This document shows, piece after piece, positions 1 through 8,112 of a DNA stretch of 64,000 nt. The DNA comes from Candidatus Cloacimonadota bacterium (GTDB lineage Bacteria; Cloacimonadota; Cloacimonadia; Cloacimonadales; Cloacimonadaceae). The position numbers and the translations under genes are program-made. Location of the stretch: assembly GCA_023228125.1 (NCBI GenBank), contig JALOBT010000003.1:51401-115400 (forward strand), read 5' to 3'. Under the pieces are notes generated by a model. That model did no database searches. It was given only the letters and a program-made list of their open reading frames with translations, and had not been told where the DNA came from. Position 1 is the first letter of the stretch. Every line of letters begins with the position of its first letter.

Positions 1-11
1 CCTTAAAAGAA

Positions 12-40
12 TAGAGCCGCGTACCAAGTACGCGGCTCTA
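12..40 (-). terminator. Rho-independent terminator of the large secreted protein gene
   Basis: Perfect 13-bp inverted repeat (12-24 and 28-40) around a CAA loop. Read on the minus strand it is followed by a T-rich run (TTCTTTTAAGG). It lies 26 bp beyond the stop codon of the minus-strand gene at 66-3962 and so most likely ends that transcript. Confidence 0.85.
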
Positions 41-65
41 ACCATATTTTCCCTAAAGCTGCAGG

Positions 66-3000
66 CTATTTCATCAAGAGCATCTTGATGCTTTTTGTAG
101 AATTAGGTGTTTTGATGCGGGCAAAATAGATTCCGCTGGCCACTGATCGCCCATGCAGGTCTGTTCCATGCCAGAGCAATTTGTGGTTTCCAGAGTCCAG
201 GCTTCCTTTGTGAATGGTATTTACCTTCTGTCCCCGGATGTTATAGATGTCCACGCTGCAGTCCATCGCTACAGGGGTGTCGAAAGCGATGGTGACCGTG
301 GGGTTGAAGGGATTGGGATAGGCTTTGATCTTGCTCAAGGGGCTCACGACAAGATCACTGTTACTTACGGAGTGATTATGTATTATGATGCTGCCAGGGT
401 ATTCACCCGCCTCTGGCAAATCTACGGTGAATTCACCACCATTCACCAAAGTATGGGCAAATCCTTCCAGGTAAAACCTCACTGTCCAATCATCTGGTAC
501 AGTGCTGAAAAGGCTTTCAAATTCCACTGTTCCAGATCCCTCAGTATTAAGGGTAAAATTGAATTCCTTCGAGGTCTGCAGCTCTGCGAAATCCTTACGA
601 TAATCTTGCCGTAAATACTGATCCAAAGAGACTCCTGTATCCCGTGACAGCAGTGATAGGGTGGTAGCAGGGCTTATCGGTTTGCTGGGCGGAGCCGGCA
701 AGTCCACCCTGAAATCATAGCCATTGCTAGCTATGGGGCTTGAGCCTATTGTGATAATGTCTGCATTGGTTAAGGTATCTTGAGCTTTCAGGGTGATAGT
801 CCAAAGCGGAGCTGGCGGCTGAATCTGAGGTGCACTATAAAAAGGATAGAGCCTCATGCTAATGATATTTCCAGGGCTGGCATAACTCTTGATGAAGAAG
901 GATTCATAAGGCTCAATCCGGTTCACCAGCTGATAGGCACCGTCGCGATAGACGTAGATTGCACTGGAGATCATCTTTTGGTTGATTAGCTCGGAGAATT
1001 GGAAAAGATTGTTATTGACCAAAAAGTGCAGCGAAGAGATGTCATAGTAACACATATGCGGATTCGCCACAAAGTTCCAGCCGGGTTCGATTTCCACTTC
1101 GGTAGCGGTAGCAGTAAGGTCTGAGGTCGTGCTTTGAAACATGTAATCAGTTGCATGCACAAAGTAAGCAGGCCCATAGGCATATTCATCCAAAGCTGTC
1201 CAATCATCTCCATAGATATAACCCAAAGCCCCGTCTCCAAAGATGTCCTCAATGCCGAAGCTGCTCTGGGGGAAAGGATTGCTCCTTGTGTACCACCCAG
1301 GTTCGTTGTAGAGCAGGTTCATTCTGGGGATTATAGAGAAGGTGTATGGTGAGGCATAGACCTTGTGCAATCCATCGCTTGCCACTACTTCCAGATAAGC
1401 CTTGGCTTCGTGCATCTCTGTTCCCTGCGGGATGATATAGCTATAGATGGAAACATCGGAAGGGACGTCCATATAAATAGCCAAAGAATCACTTGCATTT
1501 TTGAAGTACAAATTCACATGATCGATCAAAAATGGATTTACATTGCTCCAGGATATATTGAACGTATTGCCACCCTGATAGATTTGATTATCCATAAATC
1601 CGTAGTTGGCGGAAGGCTGGAGATTGCCCCAATACAGAGTCATAGTCCGATTGTTGGAATTACTCACTGTAAATTCATAGGGGCTGCTTTGCAAATCGTG
1701 CCAGGCGCCATTTCCAGAGTCGTAAACATAGATCTTTTCTGCTCTATCACCTGCTGTAGGCACAGAAAGATAGAGGGGGACATTATATTGATTGGAGCGC
1801 ACACGCAGGTTCCAGGTCTTAAGCTCGTTGGCTACATCATAGCCGGCTTTGATCTCACGTCCCAAATGAGTGCCATTCTGCCCCCAGTAAGGTTGCCAAA
1901 AAGCGAGCCAGGCATAGCTTCCTGAGGGATTCCCTTTTGACGTATCCCAATAGGTATCATTATCATCGGTAGCATAAGGGTTTTGTCCAAATGAGATAAT
2001 ATCCGTAAGGCTGCCACTGGCATTCGAGATTTGCAGATCATGGACGAGTTCGGCACAAGCTGCTCTCGGTACGTTGTGGATAAATTCATAATCACTGGCA
2101 TTTATCATGCTGAGGCGGTAGGAATAATGCGTACCATTAGGACGGTCAAAATCCCAGTATTCGTAGCTGGAGCTTCCGCCTGCGAGCAGGGGATTATCCA
2201 GATAGTTATCGATCATTTCCCACTCGGAACTCTCAGTCTTGCGGTATATCTTAAAGCCTTGCAAACCGCTTTGTGAGCTTATCGTCCAATACAGGCGCAC
2301 CGAAGAGCTCATGCCGTGTGCCAGAAAATTGTTCACATTGGCTGGAGCCGGGGAGGTGGTGACTTCATTGGAAAGAAAGGAATAATTACCATTTTTGTCG
2401 CGGGCACGAACCTTGAAGTAATAGTCGAAATTGCTATTGAGTCCGGTCACATTGATGGATTCAAAGGCTTGGGAAGCGAGCTTTGTGTCATTGCCGCGAT
2501 CAAAGATTTGATAATTGTCTTCTGTGATGGATTCTGTACCGTAGAGCACCTCATAGCTGTCAAAATCATAGGCATCGCTTTTGTCCCAGCCCAGGGTCAC
2601 ATAATACATGGAGGAATTGATCACATGAAGATTGCCTGGAGTGGGTGGTACCAAAGCATCATCCATGGCAAACATATCATCCAAAAGGCTTTCCAGGTCG
2701 ATCACCCAGCGGCCGTAATACTGTCTGAAATTGGTGTAGAGATTATCAAAATCCCATCTGCCTTCGTCCTCGTCCCAGCCGTAAAACCATTTGTAATTAT
2801 TCTCGGTCTCGTCATAGGCATTGGGCAGCTCATCCATCTCAATATGGAACCAAGGATCAAAGACATCATAATCATTCCAGTTGGTCAGGGTGTAAATCGA
2901 TTGCTGGCTTTGGGCGTATCCGGGCAGATCAATATCTCCATTTACCGGGTATTCCACCTCGCCGTCGGAGAAAGTGAAGTCATGGATGCTGTAATTTACC

Positions 3001-3962
3001 GCATAATATTGGTTTAAAAATACGTCTTCATGAGTACCTATGGTATTTGCCGGGATCATCAGATGATCTCCCTTATTGATGAGATCGTGTTTCATGCTGC
3101 TCAGATCACGAATGGGGAGATTGGGGCAATGACCTGGATTCCCGGCAGATAGCTGAGTATCTGTGTAGCCCACATGGCGGTTCCAGTCATAAGAGTGAAT
3201 TTGTGCAGAGAATTCCCTTTTGCCAAAATCAAGTCGGATTTTATCGGCAAATCTTTTGTAAGCCACATTAAAGGGATGGTTCGGTGCTCTGGTAGGATCA
3301 GACAGGGATTTTGTATTTGTGTAAGATCCAATATTGGTCCATTTCACCTCACGGCCTGTACCAGAAATCATTAAAAACGACGCGTCCCAGAGGGTAAAGG
3401 CATCGTAGCTCATGATCGTGGTGGGGAAGTCATCTGTGGGATGTGGTGCAGATACGATGATCGGCCGGCTACTATCCGGGCTATAAATATACAGCCCCCA
3501 AGCATAGTCAAAAGCTCCATGCTCATCATCATAGGGGTCATCGGTACCGTTATCGTCATTATAATCCCAATTCGGGATTTCTCTGAGCATATAAAAGATC
3601 CTATCGGTATCGGTATCGTTAAATTCCACCACCTGATAGGGGAATCCTGCTTGGTTCACTGCAGTTTGAGCTTCATCCAGCATGCCTGCCAGGAAGAGAT
3701 CGACAATATTGCCCCATAGATTCAGATCGGAAGTGGTGGGCGGTTCAAAGCTACCAAAGCCGTTGGTTTGCCTGTCGAAAGGCGCGTAAAGGTTATAGTT
3801 TTGAGAAGCTATACCCTCTGCGATATGAGAAATCCAATTATCATAATCACAGTTGTCTTCGCTGCCAATGAGGAAGTTTTCCAGCGAAGCTGTCTCGGAG
3901 ATGTAAGCGGGAAGGGCAACCAAGATTGCCAGTATCCCGATCATAAGGATTGCTTTTTTCAT
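66..3962 (-). CDS. Large secreted protein with fibronectin type III domains and C-terminal sorting domain
   Basis: A 1298-aa exported protein of unknown activity. Residues 1-20 form a signal peptide (MKKAILMIGILAILVALPAY). Residues ~30-430 are an uncharacterised globular part containing HPTDD and a His-rich stretch (QIHSYDWNRH); a hydrolase is possible but I cannot name a family. Two fibronectin type III-like modules follow at ~440-540 and ~540-640, then a long beta-rich region. The last ~85 residues begin with YPNPFNPTVTI and end KMLLMK, the FlgD-like/type IX-type sorting module common in Cloacimonadota and Bacteroidota exports, so the protein is probably placed on the cell surface or released. 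The start ATG has an AGGAG ribosome site 6 bases upstream. The gene stands alone, divergent from the lipid A operon, and ends in a strong terminator. Confidence 0.85.
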   Translation of the reverse strand: MKKAILMIGILAILVALPAYISETASLENFLIGSEDNCDYDNWISHIAEGIASQNYNLYAPFDRQTNGFGSFEPPTTSDLNLWGNIVDLFLAGMLDEAQTAVNQAGFPYQVVEFNDTDTDRIFYMLREIPNWDYNDDNGTDDPYDDEHGAFDYAWGLYIYSPDSSRPIIVSAPHPTDDFPTTIMSYDAFTLWDASFLMISGTGREVKWTNIGSYTNTKSLSDPTRAPNHPFNVAYKRFADKIRLDFGKREFSAQIHSYDWNRHVGYTDTQLSAGNPGHCPNLPIRDLSSMKHDLINKGDHLMIPANTIGTHEDVFLNQYYAVNYSIHDFTFSDGEVEYPVNGDIDLPGYAQSQQSIYTLTNWNDYDVFDPWFHIEMDELPNAYDETENNYKWFYGWDEDEGRWDFDNLYTNFRQYYGRWVIDLESLLDDMFAMDDALVPPTPGNLHVINSSMYYVTLGWDKSDAYDFDSYEVLYGTESITEDNYQIFDRGNDTKLASQAFESINVTGLNSNFDYYFKVRARDKNGNYSFLSNEVTTSPAPANVNNFLAHGMSSSVRLYWTISSQSGLQGFKIYRKTESSEWEMIDNYLDNPLLAGGSSSYEYWDFDRPNGTHYSYRLSMINASDYEFIHNVPRAACAELVHDLQISNASGSLTDIISFGQNPYATDDNDTYWDTSKGNPSGSYAWLAFWQPYWGQNGTHLGREIKAGYDVANELKTWNLRVRSNQYNVPLYLSVPTAGDRAEKIYVYDSGNGAWHDLQSSPYEFTVSNSNNRTMTLYWGNLQPSANYGFMDNQIYQGGNTFNISWSNVNPFLIDHVNLYFKNASDSLAIYMDVPSDVSIYSYIIPQGTEMHEAKAYLEVVASDGLHKVYASPYTFSIIPRMNLLYNEPGWYTRSNPFPQSSFGIEDIFGDGALGYIYGDDWTALDEYAYGPAYFVHATDYMFQSTTSDLTATATEVEIEPGWNFVANPHMCYYDISSLHFLVNNNLFQFSELINQKMISSAIYVYRDGAYQLVNRIEPYESFFIKSYASPGNIISMRLYPFYSAPQIQPPAPLWTITLKAQDTLTNADIITIGSSPIASNGYDFRVDLPAPPSKPISPATTLSLLSRDTGVSLDQYLRQDYRKDFAELQTSKEFNFTLNTEGSGTVEFESLFSTVPDDWTVRFYLEGFAHTLVNGGEFTVDLPEAGEYPGSIIIHNHSVSNSDLVVSPLSKIKAYPNPFNPTVTIAFDTPVAMDCSVDIYNIRGQKVNTIHKGSLDSGNHKLLWHGTDLHGRSVASGIYFARIKTPNSTKSIKMLLMK

Positions 3963-4065
3963 GTATTCTCCTATATGTTATATATTATTACAAGATTTTC
4001 TTATTTTTCAAGAAGCAGAGGAAGGCAGATTTCGTCAAGCTTTATTTAGGCTTTCTTTTTTGTGA

Positions 4066-4095
4066 TTGACAAGATTCGGCCTTTTTGGATAAGAT
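4066..4095 (+). promoter_or_regulatory. Sigma70-like promoter of the lipid A operon
   Basis: TTGACA at 4066-4071, then 18 bases, then TAAGAT at 4090-4095 (4 of 6 to TATAAT). It is correctly placed, about 30 bases before the TTG start at 4128, in the intergenic region between two divergent genes. Assigned by consensus only; the sigma preference of this lineage is not known to me. Confidence 0.5.
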
Positions 4096-4127
4096 ACCGC
4101 ATCATGCACATATTTAGGAGTTAGGAA

Positions 4128-4700
4128 TTGATTCATAAAACGACAAAGGTCATCTGCATCACTTTGCTGTTGATGATAGCTGTATCAGCTTTACATGCGT
4201 CTTCATTTGCAGACAGCACTGTGGGCTGGCTAAAAGACAAGGGCCTTAGCCCCCGGCTGATCGTGCTTATTATCTCGATGTTGCCACTCATTGAGCTCAG
4301 GGGATCGATCCCTGTGGCTATTTTGCTGTTCAAAATCCCCTGGTTTGAAGCGGTAATCCTCTCAATTTTGGGAAACATGGTTCCCATTCCCTTTCTCTTG
4401 CTTTTTATTGATTGGTTTTTCAAGCTGATCAGCAAAGTCCCCCTCGGCGCCAGATTTACCGCCTGGATCTTTGCCCGCACCCGTAGAAAAGGTAAAGCCA
4501 TCGAGCGTTATGAAGCCATAGGCCTGGTTACATTTGTGGGCATTCCGCTGCCCGGAACAGGGGGTTGGACCGGTGCTTTGGCCTCCAGAATCTTTGGCAT
4601 CAGCTTTTGGAAGTCTATGCTATACATCTTTCTGGGTGTATGTCTGGCCAGCGCCATCGTGACCCCATTATCTTTAATGGGAAAACTGGCGGTGCATTGA
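4128..4700 (+). CDS. Small multidrug-export family membrane protein (COG2426-like)
   Basis: A 190-aa integral membrane protein of the putative small multidrug exporter family (PF06695). Typical features are the N-terminal LPLIELRGSIPVAI segment, several hydrophobic helices, and the conserved LPGTGGWTGALAS motif near residue 145. A substrate has not been firmly established for the family. The start is TTG at 4128 with AGGAG and AGGA just upstream; the hydrophobic segment at residues ~8-25 may be a cleavable signal. Its stop codon overlaps the lpxB start by one base (TGATG), so translation is likely coupled and the protein may serve envelope lipid or drug export together with the lipid A genes. 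Confidence 0.8.
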   Translation: MIHKTTKVICITLLLMIAVSALHASSFADSTVGWLKDKGLSPRLIVLIISMLPLIELRGSIPVAILLFKIPWFEAVILSILGNMVPIPFLLLFIDWFFKLISKVPLGARFTAWIFARTRRKGKAIERYEAIGLVTFVGIPLPGTGGWTGALASRIFGISFWKSMLYIFLGVCLASAIVTPLSLMGKLAVH

Positions 4701-5845
4701 TGGACAAATTGATAACCATTTTCTGGCTGGCTGGAGAAAGCAGTGGGGATTTGCATTGCGAATTGATCATGAAAGCTTTGACCAAAGATGGCAAGCGCTA
4801 TCACCACCTGGGTATCGGTGGCCCCAAAATGCAGGCTCAAGGCCTGAAGCCCCTCTTTCCTTTCGATCGTTTTGCGGTGATGGGATTTGTGGAGGTTCTT
4901 GCACATCTTGTTTTCTTTTTGAAGGTGGAACAGAGGATCAAAAGACTTTTTGAAGAAGCAAAGCCAGACCTGGTGATCTTGGCGGATTATCCCGGACTAA
5001 ATCTCCGCATAGCACATCTGGCGGATGAATATCGCATTCCAGTCTTGTACTATATCGTTCCGCAATTTTGGGCCTGGAAACATGACCGGGTCTTTAAGAT
5101 TAAGGCCAGCGTAAGGCACGCAGCTTGCATCCTGCCTTTTGAGGAAGAGCTACTTACCATTCATAATATTGCTTGCAGCTATGTGGGGCATCCCATCGCC
5201 GAAGAGATCGAGCACAAGATGGATAGGGACACCTTTGCCAGGTTCTTTCATTTGAATGCAAACAAAAAGTGGCTGGGGTTTTTCCCCGGCAGCCGCAATA
5301 GCGAAGCAAAAAAGATGCTGCCCACCTTCTTGAAAGCCGCCAAACAGTGGGATCAAAAGGAATACGAAATCCTCGTCTCAAAATCCCACGGGGTAAATCA
5401 CCAGCTCTTTATGGACCTGGTATCTGGCACCGGAATGCCGAATCTCAATATCATCGATGGTTACAATTATGATATGATGCAACACTGTGATGCCCTGGTC
5501 TGCACTTCCGGCACGGTTACTCTGGAAGCTTCCTATATCGGCACACCCTCTGTGATCTGTTATCGGGCCAATCCCTTGTCTTATCTCATCGGTAAGCACC
5601 TGGTCCGCGTGTCTCGCATAGGCTTGCCAAATATCATCCTGGACAACGATGTGTTGCCAGAGCTCGTGCAACGCGACATGAACATCGAAAACATCAATGC
5701 CAAACTCAGGGAAATTCTCCCCGGCAGCCCCAGACGAGAAGTAATCTTGCTTGAGCTGAGGAAACTAAGAGCTATGTTGAGCGACAAAAAGCCCAGCGTG
5801 GAATTGCCCCAGATCATTGAACAGATACTGATTACCTATGGCTGA
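4700..5845 (+). CDS. lpxB: Lipid-A-disaccharide synthase
   Basis: LpxB condenses UDP-2,3-diacylglucosamine with lipid X to give the lipid A disaccharide at the inner face of the inner membrane. The 381-aa protein has the N-terminal LAGESSGDLH motif, DYPGLNLRIA near residue 95, the PGSRNSEAKKMLP donor-site motif and CTSGTVTLEASYIGTPSV near residue 270, all diagnostic. The frame is open upstream to 4565, but family similarity begins at the ATG at 4700, which overlaps the preceding stop, so that start is chosen. It overlaps the next gene by 8 bases. Its presence implies a lipopolysaccharide-type outer membrane; waaA later in the window agrees. Confidence 0.96.
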   Translation: MDKLITIFWLAGESSGDLHCELIMKALTKDGKRYHHLGIGGPKMQAQGLKPLFPFDRFAVMGFVEVLAHLVFFLKVEQRIKRLFEEAKPDLVILADYPGLNLRIAHLADEYRIPVLYYIVPQFWAWKHDRVFKIKASVRHAACILPFEEELLTIHNIACSYVGHPIAEEIEHKMDRDTFARFFHLNANKKWLGFFPGSRNSEAKKMLPTFLKAAKQWDQKEYEILVSKSHGVNHQLFMDLVSGTGMPNLNIIDGYNYDMMQHCDALVCTSGTVTLEASYIGTPSVICYRANPLSYLIGKHLVRVSRIGLPNIILDNDVLPELVQRDMNIENINAKLREILPGSPRREVILLELRKLRAMLSDKKPSVELPQIIEQILITYG

Positions 5846-6434
5846 ATATTGGCGACCTGCCTTTAACATCCTGGCTTGCGCCCTCTTGCGCCTCGTCAAA
5901 GCCACCCTCAGATTTGAGGTAAAGAACCAGCCAGAGTGCGAGCCTGTGGTCTATGGCTTTTGGCACCGCAATCAGATCTATTTGGGTCTGCTCAGAATGG
6001 GGGATCCTATGGCAGTGATGGTATCTGCCTCACAAGATGGTGAATTGATCGCCGGACCGAGTGTTAGGATGGGCTATACTGTGGTGAGAGGATCCAGCAG
6101 CAGACAGGGTTCCCAGGCCTTGAAAGAAATGCTGCGCTATGCCAAAACGATCTCTGTGGCTATCACTCCCGATGGCCCCAGGGGGCCGATGGGCACCGTC
6201 AATCCAGGGCTATTTCATATCGCGCTTTTGGCGAAAATTCCTATCGTAGCCGTAGCCTGTGCTGCCGATAGGGAATGGATCTTCAATTCCTGGGACAAAT
6301 TCCGCTTTCCCAAACCTTTTGCCCGGGTGAAGGTGCTGTACTCTAATCCTATATATGTGAGGGATAAAGCGGATATCCCGGAAGCGGAAATAAAGTTTAG
6401 GAAATTTATGGCAGATGCGGAGAAGGAATTTTAG
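5838..6434 (+). CDS. DUF374 lysophospholipid acyltransferase-family protein
   Basis: A 198-aa protein of the DUF374 branch of the LPLAT acyltransferase superfamily. Recognisable elements are FWHRNQIYLG near residue 41, SASQDGELIAGPSVRMGY near residue 62, the RGSSSRQGSQAL stretch and the PDGPRGP motif near residue 115. These correspond to the acyl-acceptor and phosphate-binding parts of LPLATs. It begins inside the end of lpxB (8-base overlap), so it probably acylates lipid A or a precursor, perhaps replacing LpxL/LpxM. That role is inferred from position. The operon seems to stop here: 1.7 kb of non-genic DNA follows and no clear terminator was seen. Confidence 0.85.
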   Translation: MAEYWRPAFNILACALLRLVKATLRFEVKNQPECEPVVYGFWHRNQIYLGLLRMGDPMAVMVSASQDGELIAGPSVRMGYTVVRGSSSRQGSQALKEMLRYAKTISVAITPDGPRGPMGTVNPGLFHIALLAKIPIVAVACAADREWIFNSWDKFRFPKPFARVKVLYSNPIYVRDKADIPEAEIKFRKFMADAEKEF

Positions 6435-6596
6435 GGTGCTGAAGTACAGGAGTGCAGGAGTTCGGTGGTTTTGGATTAAGAACGCTAACTTATTCATATT
6501 TTGAACTTTAATCTATCAGAGCTCAAAATATTCTAACTTTCAGCTCATGGCCCAGGATGAAAGGCTTTGAGGCTGTGATATACTTTTGCTAACCTA

Positions 6597-6720
6597 ACCC
6601 TCTCCCATTTCCTGTAGTAGAGCTGACGTGGAGATAGCTGGAATAAATCCTCTTAGCTTGATGATTTCTTTACCACAGACTATTCAGGAAGGCCACTGCA
6701 ATTCACTGGATTGGAAGACA
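6597..6720 (+). repeat. Interspersed repeat, copy 1 (related copy at 59638-59760)
   Basis: About 120 bp beginning ACCCTCTCCC and sharing ordered blocks with 59638-59760: TGTAGT.GAG.TGACGTGGA.ATAG near the start, TCTTA..T in the middle, and CAGAAGG-like plus TGCAATT near the end. Same orientation in both places and clearly diverged. Both copies lie in gene-poor stretches. Not recognised as a known element. Confidence 0.55.
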
Positions 6721-6993
6721 AAAATGAGCAAATTAGCTTAAGCTAAAGAATAAAGACTGTTCAACAAGTTTCGATTATTCTCCAATAACTTAGCTGATTC
6801 AATAGGCTAAAAAGTGGGCGAGGCCCCCTTCCTGCAATCCATTCCTCAGAATTGACATGGCTCCTTTGGATAGTTTATCATACAAAATACAGCATTTATG
6901 TCTTCCAAGATTATGCGCTCAAATACGAGCTTGTGATGTCCCCTTAAATAGACGATAATTATAGTTAATAATATATTGCCGTAAATGAGATTT

Positions 6994-7164
6994 ATGTATA
7001 AGCTAATAGTTGTCCGTTTTGACAGCAGCAGTTTTGATGATGCCGAGTTTAATAAGTTCTGCGAGCAGCACAGTATTCTCAAGATCGAAAAAGAAACTTT
7101 GAACTCAAAACTAACGGCTTTTTGGAGTCCAAGCCGGCTTGATAAACTATGCATTTACAGTTAA
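6994..7164 (+). pseudogene. Short coding relic (56 codons)
   Basis: ATG at 6994 opens 56 codons to TAA at 7162. The product starts MYKLIVVRFDSSSFDDAEF and continues with FCEQHSILKIEKETL, an acidic and lysine-rich composition unlike random translation. It somewhat resembles the N-terminal part of small DUF/HRDC-type accessory proteins, but I cannot assign a family. The ribosome site is weak (GAGA). An inverted repeat begins inside its last codons. It is probably the surviving front of a longer gene; a genuine small protein is the alternative. Confidence 0.35.
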
Positions 7165-7483
7165 TTATACTGCCGGCTTGGACTTCAAGCAGCAGGAGCA
7201 TTGGCTTGGAATCAAACAGCAGAGTGAAGGTGCTATCTATCGGAGTGGAATGCCAGCCTGGTTTCTCAGGAGCACTGTTTGAAGTCCAATTTACCACCAA
7301 TCCGAAACTCCCGAGCCAAGCTTTGAAGCTCTCGCTGTTGGCTCTGATATAGACAAAAAAAGCTTCAGATGTACTCCAAAGCTTCTATGGCATCCATATG
7401 GTCTGGGTCTTATTTAGAGATGATATCGAAGTAAAAGTGAATGTTCCTGTGTCGTTAAATAGCAAATCCTATATGTATTTGAT

Positions 7484-7581
7484 CCCTTCTCCCTCTTTCC
7501 AAGGCGTCGATCACATCTTTATCTACCCTTAATCAAGCGTTAAGAGTTAACGCTTGATTAAGGGTAGATTAAGATATGATC
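7484..7581 (-). repeat. Palindromic interspersed element, copy 1
   Basis: Arms of 35 bases at 7509-7543 and 7547-7581 around a GAG loop, with only two mismatches. The core is ATCTACCCTTAATCAAGCGT followed by TAA. A flank of about 25 bp on the left (TCTCCCTCTTTCCAAGGCGT and adjoining bases) is also conserved. The same palindrome plus flank occurs inverted at 36286-36371. Such a long hairpin could be a terminator-like structure, a recombinase site or a small non-autonomous transposable element. Confidence 0.75.
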
Positions 7582-7775
7582 AAGTGGCTGAAATGAGTAA
7601 GGAGAACCCCAGAATGCTGGTTTATCCGGGGGATGAAAAAGTGGAATGAAAAGACTCACGTTTCCCATTGCTATTGCCGCTTGAAGTCCAAAGTGCCGCT
7701 AAGCTTATGGTAAATTGATAGTTATCTTAGGCACTTTGAACTTTAAGACTCACACGATCCGCCCGAACTGTGTTC

Positions 7776-7830
7776 TATCATCATCATCATTCATATTCAT
7801 TCATATTCATTCATATTCATTCATATTCAG
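7776..7830. repeat. Short tandem repeats (ATC)n and 4 x 10 bp
   Basis: A run of ATC trinucleotides at about 7776-7790 leads into four tandem copies of the 10-mer TCATATTCAT (7791-7830, last base changed). The junction TCATCATTCATATTCAGGACTTG recurs at about 7862-7884, so the block has been partly duplicated. Slippage-prone DNA, non-coding in this context. Confidence 0.8.
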
Positions 7831-8053
7831 GACTTGGGTTTTCGCCCAAAACCCCTACCTTATCATCATTCATATTCAGGACTTGTCTAAAATAGCGCCT
7901 TGTTCTCGCTTTGCAGGTATTAGGCCTGGATCATACGGATTTGAATAGGCTTTGGCCACTTATTCAGCTTAAAGTGCAAAAGAAAGTAGCGTGACTTGGG
8001 GAGAGGAATTGAACAGTCTCAAGAATGGAAAAAGGCTCGCTGAATATTTGGTC

Positions 8054-8081
8054 TTGACAAAAGCACCTCATGTATGACAAT
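8054..8081 (+). promoter_or_regulatory. Sigma70-like promoter of prfB-uppS-cdsA
   Basis: TTGACA at 8054-8059, 16 bases, then GACAAT at 8076-8081 (4 of 6 to TATAAT). A start of transcription near 8088 would give a short leader of about 25 bases before the prfB ATG at 8113. Identified by consensus only. Confidence 0.45.
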
Positions 8082-8112
8082 GTGCATTCAGTGTTTTAAG
8101 AAAGGAAAGTCC

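Larger units (their letters stand above)
6435..8053. other. Non-genic region with decayed sequence and several repeats
   Basis: About 1.6 kb between the lipid A operon and prfB without an intact gene. It contains a 124-bp segment repeated at 59.6 kb, a short coding relic at 6994-7164, a 13-bp inverted repeat (7126-7138 with 7172-7184), several copies of the word GAAGTCCAA in both orientations, a 35-bp-arm palindrome at 7509-7581, and 10-bp tandem repeats at 7791-7830. The mixture suggests remains of mobile or duplicated DNA. No transposase could be recognised. Confidence 0.6.

Noticed and set aside
4565..4699. N-terminal extension of LpxB by 45 codons
   Set aside because: The extension overlaps the upstream membrane-protein gene in another frame and is not part of the LpxB family; the ATG at 4700 fits the coupled start.
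7079..7300. Minus-strand 73-codon frame in the gene-poor region
   Set aside because: No ribosome site, no recognisable motif, and it spans the inverted repeat; probably a chance frame in decayed DNA.
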